From a gamma proteobacterium SCGC AB-629-P17 (lineage in GTDB: Bacteria > Pseudomonadota > Gammaproteobacteria > PS1 > Pseudothioglobaceae): a stretch of 64,000 nt of DNA. Shown here piece after piece: positions 16,208-26,211 of this stretch (position 1 is its first letter; each line of letters begins with the position of its first letter). A program made the translations under genes and the position numbers. The stretch is from contig KB889758.1 in assembly GCA_000372785.1 (NCBI GenBank), forward strand, positions 1 through 64,000, in the 5' to 3' direction. The notes below the pieces were generated by a model. It did not search any database, was not told the DNA's origin, and saw only the letters and a program-made list of their open reading frames with translations.

Positions 16208-18670
16208 ATCATAGTCACAGAATTCACAGGCATTTTTTGCAGGAAGAACTTTTGCGATGCCATTTTGAAAATCATCGCTTGCAGAGTTTAAAGTTGATTG
16301 CCACTCCATTAATTGTATATCCCATTCTGGCATCTTGGATTTTGTTTGTGGTTTTAATGGCAAAGCGGACTTGTTTTTAGTGATCGCTTTGAATTGACAG
16401 TCACTCGGATTTATTGCTGCAAATGCAACCCCATCTACAGTGTTTGATATTGCATAAATTGGCAGTTGGGCCAGTTCGATTGGATTGCCAACCATTTTAC
16501 TGACCGCTACAGCGCCGCTCTTGTAATCAATAATAAGTTTCTCGTTATTCTCTAGACAATCCATTCGATCCAACCTTGTGGTAAAAGTTAGACCGTTAAT
16601 TTCAACTTCTGAAGTTGATTCTGTTTTTATCACTTTAAAATCACCTCTTTGCTTTTCAAGCTCAAGATATTTATGAATGAGTTTGACTAATCTAGTTTTT
16701 TCAAGTAACTTGAAATTTGATTGAGGTGTTTTAAGAATTGCAAGATCAATATGTTTTTCAATCAAATCATTGAGAGCTAAATCCGAGAGTTCCAACAACT
16801 CTCTTCCGGTTTTGATTTCTCCAAAAAAAGTTTCCAAAACTTCGTGAATTAATCGACCTTGTTGCTTTCGATTAATCCCAATATATGGAGTATCGAAATC
16901 GTCTATACAGAGACGTCCGACAAAGCCTTTGAAAGCACAACTCATTTGATTTTGAAGTGTTTTTATGCCTTGTTTGATGGTGTAATCATCAATATTGGGG
17001 GCCTTATAATCATCAATATGGTTTAATTTACGAGTCATGACAGCTTTTATAGTTTTTTCTTGGGACTCTTCAAAATGTAAACATGGTGTAGGCAGCTGTT
17101 CACGATTCTTTGTTGATTTGGCATAGCTAAAAGTAATATTGTTGCTTAAATCCTTTAAAGCTTGCAAGGTAACTTTAGTGTTTTTATCAATTGCATCAAA
17201 ACTTGAATTAGGAAGTTCGTAATCCCTACAGACTTGAACAGGAATAAAGAGAGGTATTTTGATCGCTCCTGGGAGAAAATCGCTTGTCATATTAGATATC
17301 CAGACAGCATCAAAAAATAATCCCTCTGCCTCAAGTGCTCCCAATACATGAATATTGGCATTACCACCTTTTGGCTGAAAAACAACTGAATTCAGATGTG
17401 TTTGTAAAGTTTTTATGGCATCAATGAAACCGGTCTTTTTGTGAAAATCAGACAGTTTGTTGAGAATTAGACTTTCATTTTGATATTTTTCAAATAATTG
17501 GTATTCACTACTTGTTAAACTTCTATCAGTTGCAAAAGCCCAACTTGTAAGAAGTTTGTTAATGACTATAAACCAATCCTCCAATGGTAATTTAGTTTGA
17601 AATTTCAGTTTTCTGATTTCGCTAATAGTTTTAGATAACTGTGGACAATCTTTTATCAATAAAAGGATTTTGTTGGTTGAGCTTTTTTCTCTAGCAAGTG
17701 ACAAGATTCGATTCACCGATAAGGCACGATTGTTGGATTCTTTATGAGCCCCTTGAATAAATGGAGAGGTTATTACTTTGATGAGTGTTTTGTGATTAAT
17801 ACTGTCATCAATGATTTGTTTTGAGAGTTTGATGGTGTTGAGAAGATGCTGAATAAGCGGGTATTGGTATAGTGGTATGCCTAAAGAAATATTGTATGGT
17901 TTGCTATGAGTTTCTATTAAGCTCGAGGAGAACACCTGGTCAAAAACATTCTTTACCATGTTTTGCAATTCGCCTAAATTAGGAATGACAATTCCAATTT
18001 GATAATCAGGGTTTTGTGTGCTAGTTTCTTTTGCCCAATAGGCGATTGCTTGTAATTCAGTCTCGTAATCGGTAAATGACAATGCTTGAATTGTATTATC
18101 GGGCGAGATTGGCTTGATTAATTCACAGCCAAGGATTTGAAAGAGTTTGCCTTGTTCGGGCGTGGGTTTATTAAAACCGAAAGCGAAATATTTACCTTTT
18201 TTTTCGAATTTATCCAGAGTCTCATAAACCATTTTGAATAAATCAGTCGAGTCAATGCAGCCCATTGCTAACTTCATTTTTTCAAGTTCATAGATCCATT
18301 TAACTAATAGAGCGCTAGGGCTAGAGAAAAAACTTGGAATAGTTTCTATACCAATAAAATGTGTCTTGCAGAGATGGTAGCATTTAATTAATTCATCAAT
18401 TACAGCTTCTGAATGGTTATTTGAGCCCTGCTGAATAATCTCTTTAAAGAAAAATCTGAGTTCCATTTGGGAGAGTAGACGGATTGATCTTTTTGGGTTA
18501 TTTCGTTGCCAGTAGTTCTGGAGCCAAGAAGTGTATGAAAAAATGTTTGGCATTTTGAGTGAGCCATGCTGTTCTGATAATGATTGCTTAATGGCTAATA
18601 CTTGGCGATTATTTGCCACAATAATTGTGTCATCAGATTGAATCAAAGAAAGATCTAAGTTAACCTTCAT
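16172..18670 (-). CDS. RecB-nuclease-type probable DNA repair protein
   Basis: The 832-residue protein fits the proteobacterial 'probable DNA repair protein' family, related to AddB. The N-terminal part resembles a degenerate superfamily I helicase (opening with TIIVANNRQ, no intact Walker A). The C-terminal 200 residues form a PD-(D/E)XK nuclease: [11 protein letters not shown] with the conserved His, TTRLDRMD, then LIIDYKSG with catalytic Asp and Lys. [10 protein letters not shown] near the end, with an upstream Cys, is likely an iron-sulfur site as in AddB. No AddA partner is visible. It overlaps engB by 11 bases and so is cotranscribed with it. Confidence 0.75.
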   Translation of the reverse strand: MKVNLDLSLIQSDDTIIVANNRQVLAIKQSLSEQHGSLKMPNIFSYTSWLQNYWQRNNPKRSIRLLSQMELRFFFKEIIQQGSNNHSEAVIDELIKCYHLCKTHFIGIETIPSFFSSPSALLVKWIYELEKMKLAMGCIDSTDLFKMVYETLDKFEKKGKYFAFGFNKPTPEQGKLFQILGCELIKPISPDNTIQALSFTDYETELQAIAYWAKETSTQNPDYQIGIVIPNLGELQNMVKNVFDQVFSSSLIETHSKPYNISLGIPLYQYPLIQHLLNTIKLSKQIIDDSINHKTLIKVITSPFIQGAHKESNNRALSVNRILSLAREKSSTNKILLLIKDCPQLSKTISEIRKLKFQTKLPLEDWFIVINKLLTSWAFATDRSLTSSEYQLFEKYQNESLILNKLSDFHKKTGFIDAIKTLQTHLNSVVFQPKGGNANIHVLGALEAEGLFFDAVWISNMTSDFLPGAIKIPLFIPVQVCRDYELPNSSFDAIDKNTKVTLQALKDLSNNITFSYAKSTKNREQLPTPCLHFEESQEKTIKAVMTRKLNHIDDYKAPNIDDYTIKQGIKTLQNQMSCAFKGFVGRLCIDDFDTPYIGINRKQQGRLIHEVLETFFGEIKTGRELLELSDLALNDLIEKHIDLAILKTPQSNFKLLEKTRLVKLIHKYLELEKQRGDFKVIKTESTSEVEINGLTFTTRLDRMDCLENNEKLIIDYKSGAVAVSKMVGNPIELAQLPIYAISNTVDGVAFAAINPSDCQFKAITKNKSALPLKPQTKSKMPEWDIQLMEWQSTLNSASDDFQNGIAKVLPAKNACEFCDYDLLCRVEKSPNH

Positions 18671-19265
18671 TCGGAAAATCGAATACCATATCTAGATATT
18701 TACAAAGCTCTGAGATGCCTTCTTTTTTGAGGGAAGAGAAAAGCTGTACATTGATATTTGGAAAGCCCTCTAGAGATTTAATGACTCTAAGCTTGGTTGA
18801 ACTAGCAGCGCTCTTTTTTAATTTATCTGATTTAGTTAAGAGGATGTTAGTGGGCACATCGTTGTTAACACACCACTGTAACATCATTTCATCAAATGGT
18901 TTTAAGGGGTGACGGCAATCCATCACTAAAATCGTCGCCATTAAGCAGTTTCGATTGTCAAAATATTCACTCATATCGAGGTGCCATCTTCGTTTAACTG
19001 TATCTGGAACTTTAGCATAACCATAGCCTGGCAGGTCAACGAGCCGTCGTTGTTCGTCAAGTTCAAAAAAAACTAAATGTTGTGTACGTCCAGGAGTTCG
19101 ACTGACCTTTGCTAATTTTTTTTGTTTGGTTAGGGCATTTATTACACTGGACTTTCCTGCATTAGAGCGACCCGCAAATACAACCTCATATCCATGGTCT
19201 TCAGGGCAGCCCTTTAATGAAGGGCAAGATAGTAAGAATTTTGCCTGACGGTAAGAATTATGCAT
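18660..19265 (-). CDS. engB: Ribosome biogenesis GTP-binding protein EngB/YsxC
   Basis: The 201-residue Ras-like GTPase is needed for large ribosomal subunit assembly. It has G1 GRSNAGKSS (about 32-40), G2 TPGRTQ, G3 DLPGYG and G4 TKSD. The N-terminal extension and length are normal. It is the first gene of a two-gene operon with the repair protein, divergent from the thioesterase cluster. Confidence 0.95.
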   Translation of the reverse strand: MHNSYRQAKFLLSCPSLKGCPEDHGYEVVFAGRSNAGKSSVINALTKQKKLAKVSRTPGRTQHLVFFELDEQRRLVDLPGYGYAKVPDTVKRRWHLDMSEYFDNRNCLMATILVMDCRHPLKPFDEMMLQWCVNNDVPTNILLTKSDKLKKSAASSTKLRVIKSLEGFPNINVQLFSSLKKEGISELCKYLDMVFDFPNEG

Positions 19266-19426
19266 AGCTCAAGTCATGTCCTAGAGACAAAGACATTATA
19301 TAAGTTTCATTCTTGGGTAAATCACAGGAATTAAATATTCTTTTAATTGTCCCAGTACTTTTTGCGAAAAGAGTAAATTTCGTTTTAAGTATAATTTACA
19401 ACGGAATTTGTACAGCATTAGCCATA

Positions 19427-19455
19427 TTGACAAGTAACATATTCTTTACTAGGTT
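19427..19455 (+). promoter_or_regulatory. Candidate promoter of thioesterase/acyl-CoA cluster
   Basis: TTGACA (19427-19432), 17-base spacer, TAGGTT (19450-19455, a weak -10). It would start transcription about 40 bases before the thioesterase ATG. A second -10-like TATAAT lies at 19390-19395. Confidence 0.35.
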
Positions 19456-19500
19456 GAGCTATTGTCGAATTTTGACTTGACCAAGGCTTTTTGGTGACTT

Positions 19501-20034
19501 ATGGATAATGATGTATACCTTCATCGAGAATATAAAAAGTTTTCTTCAAATGATGATTTAAGTAAACCTTTGTCGCTTTATCAGGCGGAAGTTCATTCTG
19601 ATTGGATCGACTACAATGGCCATATGAGTGAGTCTTTCTATCTCTATGCATTTGGAGACGCCTCTGATGCACTTTTTCGCTATATTGGCATCGATGAGGA
19701 TTATCGATCTGCAGGTCAATCTTTCTATACAGTTGAAACACACATCAATTATTACCTAGAAGTTTCAGAGGGTGAACCTTTAAGTTTTACTACTCAAATA
19801 CTTGGGCTCGATAAAAAGCGTTTGCATTTTTTTCATCAGATGGTTCATGCACAGAGTGGTGATCTGTTGGCAACAACCGAGCAAATGTTGATACATGTTG
19901 ATACGAACAAATCGAAGGCCAGCGAAATCATGCCTACTGTTGCAGAAATACTTAGAAAAATTTGGGTTTGTCATGAGAAACTTCCATCTCCTGAACAGCA
20001 AGGTCGAGTCATGCATATACCGAAAACAAAATAA
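19501..20034 (+). CDS. Thioesterase family protein (betainyl-CoA thioesterase-like)
   Basis: The 177-residue protein is a hot-dog-fold acyl-CoA thioesterase. The DWIDYNGHMSESFYLYAF segment (about 37-54) contains the D-N-HM catalytic pattern of the 4-hydroxybenzoyl-CoA thioesterase type, and SFYTVETHINY follows. The closest family I recognise is the thioesterase found with L-carnitine dehydrogenase, which releases glycine betaine from betainyl-CoA. A CaiD-type gene in the same run supports that reading. It is the first gene of a four-gene cluster through 24123. Confidence is high for thioesterase, moderate for the substrate. Confidence 0.8.
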   Translation: MDNDVYLHREYKKFSSNDDLSKPLSLYQAEVHSDWIDYNGHMSESFYLYAFGDASDALFRYIGIDEDYRSAGQSFYTVETHINYYLEVSEGEPLSFTTQILGLDKKRLHFFHQMVHAQSGDLLATTEQMLIHVDTNKSKASEIMPTVAEILRKIWVCHEKLPSPEQQGRVMHIPKTK

Positions 20035-20076
20035 ATCAGATTGAATATTTTCAGTAAAAAATAGGAAGAGAATTAA

Positions 20077-21234
20077 ATGGAATTTAGTCTTTCAAGTGAA
20101 CAAGAGATGATTATCGATAGCGTTCGTAGCTTTGTCGAGCAGGAGCTATATCCCCACGAAGATGAAGTCGAGAAAACCAATCATATCGATGCAAGTTTGG
20201 CAGAGAGTATCAAACAAAAGGCGATTAAGCTTGGTCTTTATGCTACCAATATGCCTGTCGAACATGGCGGCGGCGGTCTCGACACATTGACTTTATGCCT
20301 TCTGGAAAAAGAGTTAGGTAAGGCAAATTTTGGCCTTCAGTATATTGTTGCCAGGCCAAGCAATATATTAATGGCATGTAAAGATGAGCAAATTGATAAA
20401 TATTTACTACCTACGATACGTGGTGAAAAAGTAGATTGTTTGGCTATGACTGAACCGAATGCAGGCTCAGATGTGCGTTCTATGAAATGCCGTGCTGAGC
20501 GGGATGGTGAGTATTTTGTAATCAATGGTTCCAAGCACTTTATTAGTCATGCTGATATGGCCGATTACGTGATTTTATTTGTCGCCTCTGGTGTTGAAGA
20601 AACTTCGAGAGGCGTGAAGAAAAAAATCACTAGTTTCCTTGTAGACATGGGGACGCCAGGTTTTTCTGTAGAAACTGGGTACAACAGTGTTTCGCATCGT
20701 GGATATCATAACTTTATTCTTAATTTTGATAACTGCCGTGTTCATGAATCGCAAGTATTGGGGGAGGTAGATCACGGTTTTGATGTCGCTAACGAGTGGC
20801 TAGGAGCTACTCGTTTATCTGTTGCGGCAATGTGTCTAGGAAGAGCTGAACGCGCCTTACAGATTGCGACCGAATGGGCCGCAACTCGTGAACAGTTTGG
20901 ACAAACCATAGGAAAGTTTCAAGGGGTTTCTTTTAAGCTCGCTGACATGTCTATGGAATTACAAGCCGCTGAGTTGCTTACTTTGAGGGCCGCTTGGAAT
21001 GACTCTCAGGGAAAGATGACCAATAGCGATGCAGCAATGGCAAAACTAAAGGCAACTGAGACACTAGCCATGGTTTCTGATGAGGCTATACAGATTTTAG
21101 GTGGCATGGGCTTGATGGATGAGTTGCCTCTAGAGAGGATATGGCGTGACCATCGGGTAGAACGAATATGGGATGGTACTAGTGAAATTCAACGTCATAT
21201 TATTTCAAGGTCGCTCTTAAGACCTTTCGAATAA
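20077..21234 (+). CDS. Acyl-CoA dehydrogenase family protein
   Basis: The 385-residue flavoenzyme oxidises an acyl-CoA to the 2-enoyl-CoA. It has the acyl-CoA dehydrogenase signatures AMTEPNAGSDVRSM (about 126-139) and QILGGMGLMDELPLERIWRD (about 340-359). At the usual catalytic position (YEGT in short- and medium-chain enzymes) it has WDGT, so Asp replaces Glu. The start is supported by AGGAAGAG. In context with a CaiD-like hydratase it may act on gamma-butyrobetainyl-CoA to give crotonobetainyl-CoA, but this is inferred from gene order. Confidence 0.87.
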   Translation: MEFSLSSEQEMIIDSVRSFVEQELYPHEDEVEKTNHIDASLAESIKQKAIKLGLYATNMPVEHGGGGLDTLTLCLLEKELGKANFGLQYIVARPSNILMACKDEQIDKYLLPTIRGEKVDCLAMTEPNAGSDVRSMKCRAERDGEYFVINGSKHFISHADMADYVILFVASGVEETSRGVKKKITSFLVDMGTPGFSVETGYNSVSHRGYHNFILNFDNCRVHESQVLGEVDHGFDVANEWLGATRLSVAAMCLGRAERALQIATEWAATREQFGQTIGKFQGVSFKLADMSMELQAAELLTLRAAWNDSQGKMTNSDAAMAKLKATETLAMVSDEAIQILGGMGLMDELPLERIWRDHRVERIWDGTSEIQRHIISRSLLRPFE

Positions 21235-21243
21235 ATAATCCCT

Positions 21244-23298
21244 ATGAATCAATCAAATTTGAGTCGTCTTATATCTCCTAAGTCAATTGCTGTTGTAGGT
21301 CATCAAGGAGCTGATTTTGCTATAAGAGGGAGTCTTAAATTGGGTTATACCGGAAAAATTTGGGCGATTCATCCATCTAGGGAATCTATTGAAGGGTTAG
21401 AGTGTTATAAAAGTGTTAGAGATTTACCTGGGCCTCCAGATGCAACATTCATAGCAGTTAATGCCGAAGCGGCGATAGAAATAGTTACTGATCTAAAACA
21501 AATTGGAGGGGGAGGTGCAGTGTTGTATGCTTCCGGTTTTGGAGAGGTGGGAGAAGAGGGAGTCAATAGAAACCAGAGGCTAGTTGAAGCAGCAGGCAAA
21601 ATGCCGATTATTGGACCTAACTGTTATGGATTTATTAATAGTTTGGATAGTGTTGCTTTATGGCCAGACTTACATGGCTGTGAAGCACTTGATAAGGGCG
21701 TCGCAATCATTACTCAAAGCGGTAATATAGGACTAAATATGACAATGCAGTCAATTGGTTTACCTATTGCCTACATGTTTACTCTTGGCAATCAGGCAAA
21801 TACAAGTATTTCAGATATTATTAATGCAGTGTTGGATGATGATAGGGTTTGTGCCATAGGCCTTCATATGGAAGGTGTTAGTGATATTGAAGCTTTTGAT
21901 AATGCTGGACGCCGAGCGTTAGAAAAAAAGATCCCTATCGTCGCTATTAAAACCGGCCGCACAAATACCTCTTCCCAAATTGCTCTTAGCCATACTAGTT
22001 CATTGACGGGAGCGGACCAATTGTTTGATGTTTTATTTGATCGTCTAGGAATAGCTAGAGTTGATAACGTTCCAGAGTTTTTGGAAACTTTAAAGTTGCT
22101 CAGCATTTTCGGCGCAATCGATCACAATGGCGTGGCATCAATGAGCTGTTCTGGAGGAGAAGCGGGAATGATGGCTGATTTAATTGATGGTTTAGATATC
22201 TCTTTTTCAGGTCTTGAAAATGAACATAAGGAACGAATTCAAAACACATTAAATGAGTTTGTTGAGGTAGATAATCCCCTAGATTATCATACTTTTGTTT
22301 GGGGGGATCGTCATCGTACAGCTGCTTGTTTTAAAGAAATGATGAGTGGAGATTTTGCAGCAACCATGTTACTTTTAGATTGGCCAAAAACTGATCAAAT
22401 TAATCAACAAGATTGGGACAATACTTTCTATGCGCTATGCGATGCAGCGAAAGAGACAGGGAAAAAAGCTATCGTTCTAGCTTCCATGGCAGATTGTATG
22501 CCAAAAAGGATTATTGATGAATGCCAAAAACATGGAATTGCACCAATGATTGGTTTGGATACCTGTCTTAAATCGTTACATCATTCATACAGGTGTGCTC
22601 AAGCTTTTAATGCAGACTCGTCTGGTCCTATAGAGGCATTAATTCCAGTTTCAAACAAAACGCAAACCAAGAGAACACTTACTGAGTTTGATGGAAAGCA
22701 ATTATTGGCTAAGTATGGTGTATCAATACCTAGGGGTGAGTTAGTTTCTAGTATAGAGGGTGCATTGAGGGTCGCAGAAAAGTTGCACTATCCAGTCACT
22801 GTCAAGGTATCAAGTGAAGCCTTAGTTCATAAGAGCGATTCAGGGGCTATTAGGGTTAACGTTAAGGATGCCGGGATGCTCAAATTAGCAGTATCTGAAC
22901 TACTACAAATCGGACCTTCATTATTGATTGAAGAAATGGTAGAGGGCGCTATAGCAGAATTAATTATTGGTGCTGATTGTGACCCATTATTTGGAAAATA
23001 TTTGATAATTGGGAGTGGCGGAGTTTTGGTCGAGTTGTTAAGCGACAGTATTCCATTACTGTTACCGGTTGAGAGAAGTAATGTTTTGGAAGCGCTTTCT
23101 GAGTTGAAGTTATTTTCGATACTTGAGGGTTATCGTGAAAACTCAGCTGGAGATATTGATGCTGTTATTGATACTGTGATGTCTACGCTTGATTTTATTA
23201 ACTCAAATGAAGTCATTGAACTTGATATAAATCCGTTACTAGTTTTACCTCAGGGGAAAGGTGCAATTGCCGTTGATGCCTTGGTTAGATTGAATTAG
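21244..23298 (+). CDS. NDP-forming acyl-CoA ligase (acetate-CoA ligase family)
   Basis: The 684-residue protein combines a CoA-binding domain (about 1-130, opening ISPKSIAVVG), a succinyl-CoA-ligase-like domain with the SHTSSLTGAD phosphohistidine-type motif (about 242-251), and an ATP-grasp domain (about 470-684, with VSSEALVHKSDSGAIRVNV). Such single-chain enzymes make an acyl-CoA from acid, CoA and ATP with release of ADP. Nine bases separate it from the dehydrogenase. It likely activates the cluster's substrate, possibly a betaine-type acid. Confidence 0.87.
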   Translation: MNQSNLSRLISPKSIAVVGHQGADFAIRGSLKLGYTGKIWAIHPSRESIEGLECYKSVRDLPGPPDATFIAVNAEAAIEIVTDLKQIGGGGAVLYASGFGEVGEEGVNRNQRLVEAAGKMPIIGPNCYGFINSLDSVALWPDLHGCEALDKGVAIITQSGNIGLNMTMQSIGLPIAYMFTLGNQANTSISDIINAVLDDDRVCAIGLHMEGVSDIEAFDNAGRRALEKKIPIVAIKTGRTNTSSQIALSHTSSLTGADQLFDVLFDRLGIARVDNVPEFLETLKLLSIFGAIDHNGVASMSCSGGEAGMMADLIDGLDISFSGLENEHKERIQNTLNEFVEVDNPLDYHTFVWGDRHRTAACFKEMMSGDFAATMLLLDWPKTDQINQQDWDNTFYALCDAAKETGKKAIVLASMADCMPKRIIDECQKHGIAPMIGLDTCLKSLHHSYRCAQAFNADSSGPIEALIPVSNKTQTKRTLTEFDGKQLLAKYGVSIPRGELVSSIEGALRVAEKLHYPVTVKVSSEALVHKSDSGAIRVNVKDAGMLKLAVSELLQIGPSLLIEEMVEGAIAELIIGADCDPLFGKYLIIGSGGVLVELLSDSIPLLLPVERSNVLEALSELKLFSILEGYRENSAGDIDAVIDTVMSTLDFINSNEVIELDINPLLVLPQGKGAIAVDALVRLN

Positions 23299-23337
23299 TA
23301 GTAACATGACATTAATCTCAAATTTAAGGAAGATTTT

Positions 23338-24123
23338 ATGAACAAAAGTGTCACTTGTGAGGTTTATAACGAAGTGCTTGTAATTACGCTTGATCGCCCT
23401 AAAGCCAATGCGATTGATGCGACAACAAGTCACGCGCTTGGCGATGCCTTTATCTCCTTTAGGGATAATCATGATTTAAGAGTAGCCATTATTATCGGTG
23501 CAGGTGAACGGTTTTTTTGTGGTGGTTGGGATTTAAAAGCAGCATCTGAGGGTGAGGCAGTTGATGCAGACTTTGGCCCAGGTGGTTTTGCTGGACTTAC
23601 TGAATTGTGGGATTTGGATAAGCCTGTTATTGCTGCGGTTAATGGATTAGCGGTTGGTGGTGGTTTTGAGTTGGCACTTGCCGCTGACCTAATTGTTGCA
23701 GCCAACACAGCTGAGTTTTTTGTACCTGAAGCTACTTTAGGGATTATTCCTGATAGTGGAGGAGTTTTGAGATTGCCACGTCGCTTACCTAGAGCGATTG
23801 CGATGGAAATGCTTATGACCGGGAGGAGAATGGGTGTAGTTGAGGCGCAAAAATATGGCTTAGTGAACAGAAGTTGTTCATTAAAAATGTTAAAAAAGAA
23901 AGCCATTGAGTGGGCACACGAAATTGCTAAGTCTGCTCCCCTTTCATTGGCGGCAATTAAAGCCGTTATTAGAGAGACAGATCAAATGGATTTAGAATCT
24001 GCGTATAAAACTATGCGTTCTGGTCAAATCAAGGCTTATCATAAAATGCTCAAATCTGAGGATGCCAAAGAGGGGCCACTTGCTTTTTCTGAAAAGCGTT
24101 CTCCCAAATGGAAAGGGAAATAG
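23338..24123 (+). CDS. caiD: Crotonobetainyl-CoA hydratase-like enoyl-CoA hydratase
   Basis: The 261 residues equal the length of E. coli CaiD and share long stretches I recall from it, including [31 protein letters not shown] and [10 protein letters not shown], and the end GPLAF.EKR.P.WKG. CaiD interconverts crotonobetainyl-CoA and L-carnitinyl-CoA. The crotonase oxyanion glycines ([14 protein letters not shown]) and the Glu of PEATLGI are present. AAGGAAG precedes the ATG. It closes the thioesterase, dehydrogenase and ligase run, giving the strongest clue to the substrate of that cluster. Confidence 0.85.
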   Translation: MNKSVTCEVYNEVLVITLDRPKANAIDATTSHALGDAFISFRDNHDLRVAIIIGAGERFFCGGWDLKAASEGEAVDADFGPGGFAGLTELWDLDKPVIAAVNGLAVGGGFELALAADLIVAANTAEFFVPEATLGIIPDSGGVLRLPRRLPRAIAMEMLMTGRRMGVVEAQKYGLVNRSCSLKMLKKKAIEWAHEIAKSAPLSLAAIKAVIRETDQMDLESAYKTMRSGQIKAYHKMLKSEDAKEGPLAFSEKRSPKWKGK

Positions 24124-24166
24124 CTCTGCATGAATCCTGTCCACACTGGATAAAATAGATTGTGTG

Positions 24167-24172
24167 TATAAT
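24167..24172 (+). promoter_or_regulatory. -10 element before cytochrome c gene
   Basis: TATAAT in the context GTGTGTATAATTT, 38 bases before the cytochrome ATG; no clear -35. Confidence 0.45.
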
Positions 24173-24209
24173 TTAACGAAAATAAATAGAAAGCTAAAGT
24201 GAATACATC

Positions 24210-24530
24210 ATGAAAAAGATTTTATTGTTAATCCTTTCTATAGTGGCATTAGCTTTTTCACTGAGTTCTATATCAGAGGAATCAAAGAGCGAAGGTGAAT
24301 CTATGTTTGAAGCTTTGGGGTGTGCTAGTTGCCATGGTTCGGGAGGAAATTCAACCGATGAAGAGGTTCCTTCGCTAGCTGGCAGGGATGCTGAATGGAT
24401 AGTACAACAATTAGAACAATTTCAGTCAGGGGAGCGTCAAAATGCGATTATGAATGCTATGGCTCCAATGGCAGAAGGGTTTGAGGACTCTATAGCTGAA
24501 TACCTTTCTACTCAAGGACTTAGAGAGTAG
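24210..24530 (+). CDS. Small monoheme c-type cytochrome
   Basis: The 106-residue protein has an N-terminal signal peptide (MKKILLLILSIVALAFS) and one heme-binding CASCH (about 38-42). The DEEVPSLAGRDAEWIVQQLEQF segment and MNAMA, with a likely axial Met, resemble one half of cytochrome c4. It acts in the periplasm as an electron carrier. A long inverted repeat separates it from the diheme cytochrome c4 gene that follows. Confidence 0.9.
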   Translation: MKKILLLILSIVALAFSLSSISEESKSEGESMFEALGCASCHGSGGNSTDEEVPSLAGRDAEWIVQQLEQFQSGERQNAIMNAMAPMAEGFEDSIAEYLSTQGLRE

Positions 24531-24534
24531 TCTT

Positions 24535-24567
24535 TTCCGTTATCTTCATAAATAGAAGTTAACGGAA
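24535..24567 (+). terminator. Stem-loop between two cytochrome genes
   Basis: TTCCGTTATCTTC pairs with GAAGTTAACGGAA at 12 of 13 positions around a 7-base loop, directly after the stop of the small cytochrome gene. No U-tract follows, so it may be an mRNA-stabilising or partially terminating hairpin rather than an intrinsic terminator. Confidence 0.45.
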
Positions 24568-24582
24568 CCATCAATATTCAAG

Positions 24583-24588
24583 TATAAT
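24583..24588 (+). promoter_or_regulatory. -10 element of cytochrome c4 promoter
   Basis: TATAAT 26 bases before the cytochrome c4 ATG, after the stem-loop, suggesting the gene has its own promoter. Confidence 0.45.
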
Positions 24589-24614
24589 TTCGTGGAATTT
24601 TTTGGAGATTTGGA

Positions 24615-25262
24615 ATGAAAAAGACCATTATTATTTTTGTATCAATTGTACTTGTAGCTCTTAGTACAAATAGTTTAGCCTCTGGAGATGCTGAGGCAGG
24701 TCAAACTAAATCTGCAACATGTATGGGTTGCCATGGTCTTGCTGGTAATAGCACCATGCCAAATTTTCCCAAGCTTGCTGGTCAAGGTGAAGGTTATATT
24801 TTGAAGCAACTACAGGAATTTAAATCGGGTGCAAGAGACAATGCAATTATGGCGGGTGTTGTATCCTTACTATCGGAACAAGATATGATGGATATTGCAG
24901 CATATTACTCAGTTCAAACTATCAGTGAAAATAGTGCTAAGGCAGATGAGGAAACAATCGAATTAGCTCGAAAGATCTACCTTGGCGGAAAGAAAGATAC
25001 ACAAACCACTGCTTGTATTGCTTGCCATGGTCCTAAGGGTTTAGGAATTCCGAGTGCAAAATTTCCTGCTCTTGGTGCTCAGCATGCTGAGTATACTGCT
25101 TCGCAGTTAAAAGCATTCCGCCAATATTCTATCAACGAGCAGACTGGCTCTGATGACCTTGCTAGAGATAATGATTATGAAGGGATGATGAGAAGTGTTG
25201 CCAAAGGTTTAACAACTGTTGAAATTGAAGCTTTAGCCGAATACATTGCTGGTCTTCACTAA
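24615..25262 (+). CDS. Diheme cytochrome c4
   Basis: The 215-residue protein has a signal peptide ending ALSTNSLAS and two heme motifs, CMGCH (about 36-40) and CIACH (about 135-139), each in a similar domain with LAGQ/LGAQ and a distal Met region. That is the arrangement of cytochrome c4, a periplasmic donor to terminal oxidases. TTGGAGATTTGGA supplies the ribosome-binding site. Its stop touches the stop of the convergent SDR gene with no gap. Confidence 0.92.
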   Translation: MKKTIIIFVSIVLVALSTNSLASGDAEAGQTKSATCMGCHGLAGNSTMPNFPKLAGQGEGYILKQLQEFKSGARDNAIMAGVVSLLSEQDMMDIAAYYSVQTISENSAKADEETIELARKIYLGGKKDTQTTACIACHGPKGLGIPSAKFPALGAQHAEYTASQLKAFRQYSINEQTGSDDLARDNDYEGMMRSVAKGLTTVEIEALAEYIAGLH

Positions 25263-26051
25263 TTAGTTCATTCTTTCGGTGTTGCCGTCTACAGTCATGA
25301 CCTGTCCAGATATTTTATGGGCTTCATTTGAAAGTAAGAATAAGGCCATATTGGCAATATCTTCTTTGCTTACAAAAGTCTTAAGTGACGCCATTGATTC
25401 ATAATCTTTTTGTAATTCTTCTTCTGAAACACCTGTAGATTTTGCTTTTGCTTCTATGACTCTTTTCATTCTATCTCCTGATACCGATCCTGGGCAAATA
25501 GCGTTAACTCTTATGTTAAATTCTCCCAGTTCCATTGCAAGTGACTTAGTCACACCAATAACAGCCCACTTGCTTGCTACATAAGGTGTTCTGAGAGGAA
25601 GACCAAACAAGCCCGCAGTTGAAGAAATATTGATAATGGATCCACCTTCATTATTTTTTAACAAAGGTATAGAGTGTTTAGTGAAATAAAAATGACTGTT
25701 AAGATTGATGTCTATTGTGTTTCTCCAGTCTGAAATAGATAGGCTTTCAATTGGTCCGGTTGGTCCGGCTATGCCGACATTATTAATAAGGGAATCAATG
25801 TTTGCAATTCTTTCTTTTAGTGAATAAAAATATTTTTCTACAGAGTCTGGATTTTTTGCATCAACATTGTCTACAAATAGTTTTTTGTTTATCAAAGGAT
25901 GTTCATTGATTTCATCAATTTTTTTTTGATTGATGTCTGATAAATAAACGTTATAACCTTTATCTAAAGATAGACTGGCTATACTCCAACCGATTCCATC
26001 AGCAGCAGCTGAAATTATAATGTTTTTACTAGGAGTCTTATTTTGAGTCAT
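25263..26051 (-). CDS. SDR-family oxidoreductase with atypical nucleotide motif
   Basis: The 262-residue protein follows the classical SDR plan: NNVGIAG (about 90-96), INISSTAG with the catalytic Ser, YVASK with Tyr and Lys (about 158-162), and the C-terminal SGQVMTVDGN. The glycine-rich cofactor motif reads SAAADGIG rather than TGxxxGIG, so the first conserved Gly is missing. NNVG replaces NNAG. It stands opposite the cytochrome genes and is not in the carnitine-type run. The substrate is unknown; a hydroxyacyl dehydrogenase role next to that cluster is possible but unsupported. Confidence 0.87.
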   Translation of the reverse strand: MTQNKTPSKNIIISAAADGIGWSIASLSLDKGYNVYLSDINQKKIDEINEHPLINKKLFVDNVDAKNPDSVEKYFYSLKERIANIDSLINNVGIAGPTGPIESLSISDWRNTIDINLNSHFYFTKHSIPLLKNNEGGSIINISSTAGLFGLPLRTPYVASKWAVIGVTKSLAMELGEFNIRVNAICPGSVSGDRMKRVIEAKAKSTGVSEEELQKDYESMASLKTFVSKEDIANMALFLLSNEAHKISGQVMTVDGNTERMN

Positions 26052-26211
26052 TTAGTTTAATGTTTCATTAAGGCATCAGATAACTTATCAGATGTAATAT
26101 TTTCTTTTGTATTACAAGGGGTAATAATCTAAACCTTTAATTGAAAACAAACTTAAACAATCCTCTACGATATGCAAGGATTAACAGAAAGTTTATCTTA
26201 TTTTCACATTA

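Noticed and set aside
23469..23906. 145-residue frame antisense to caiD
   Set aside because: Low-complexity Pro/Ser/Ala-rich translation with no motif, lying fully inside a strongly recognised gene.
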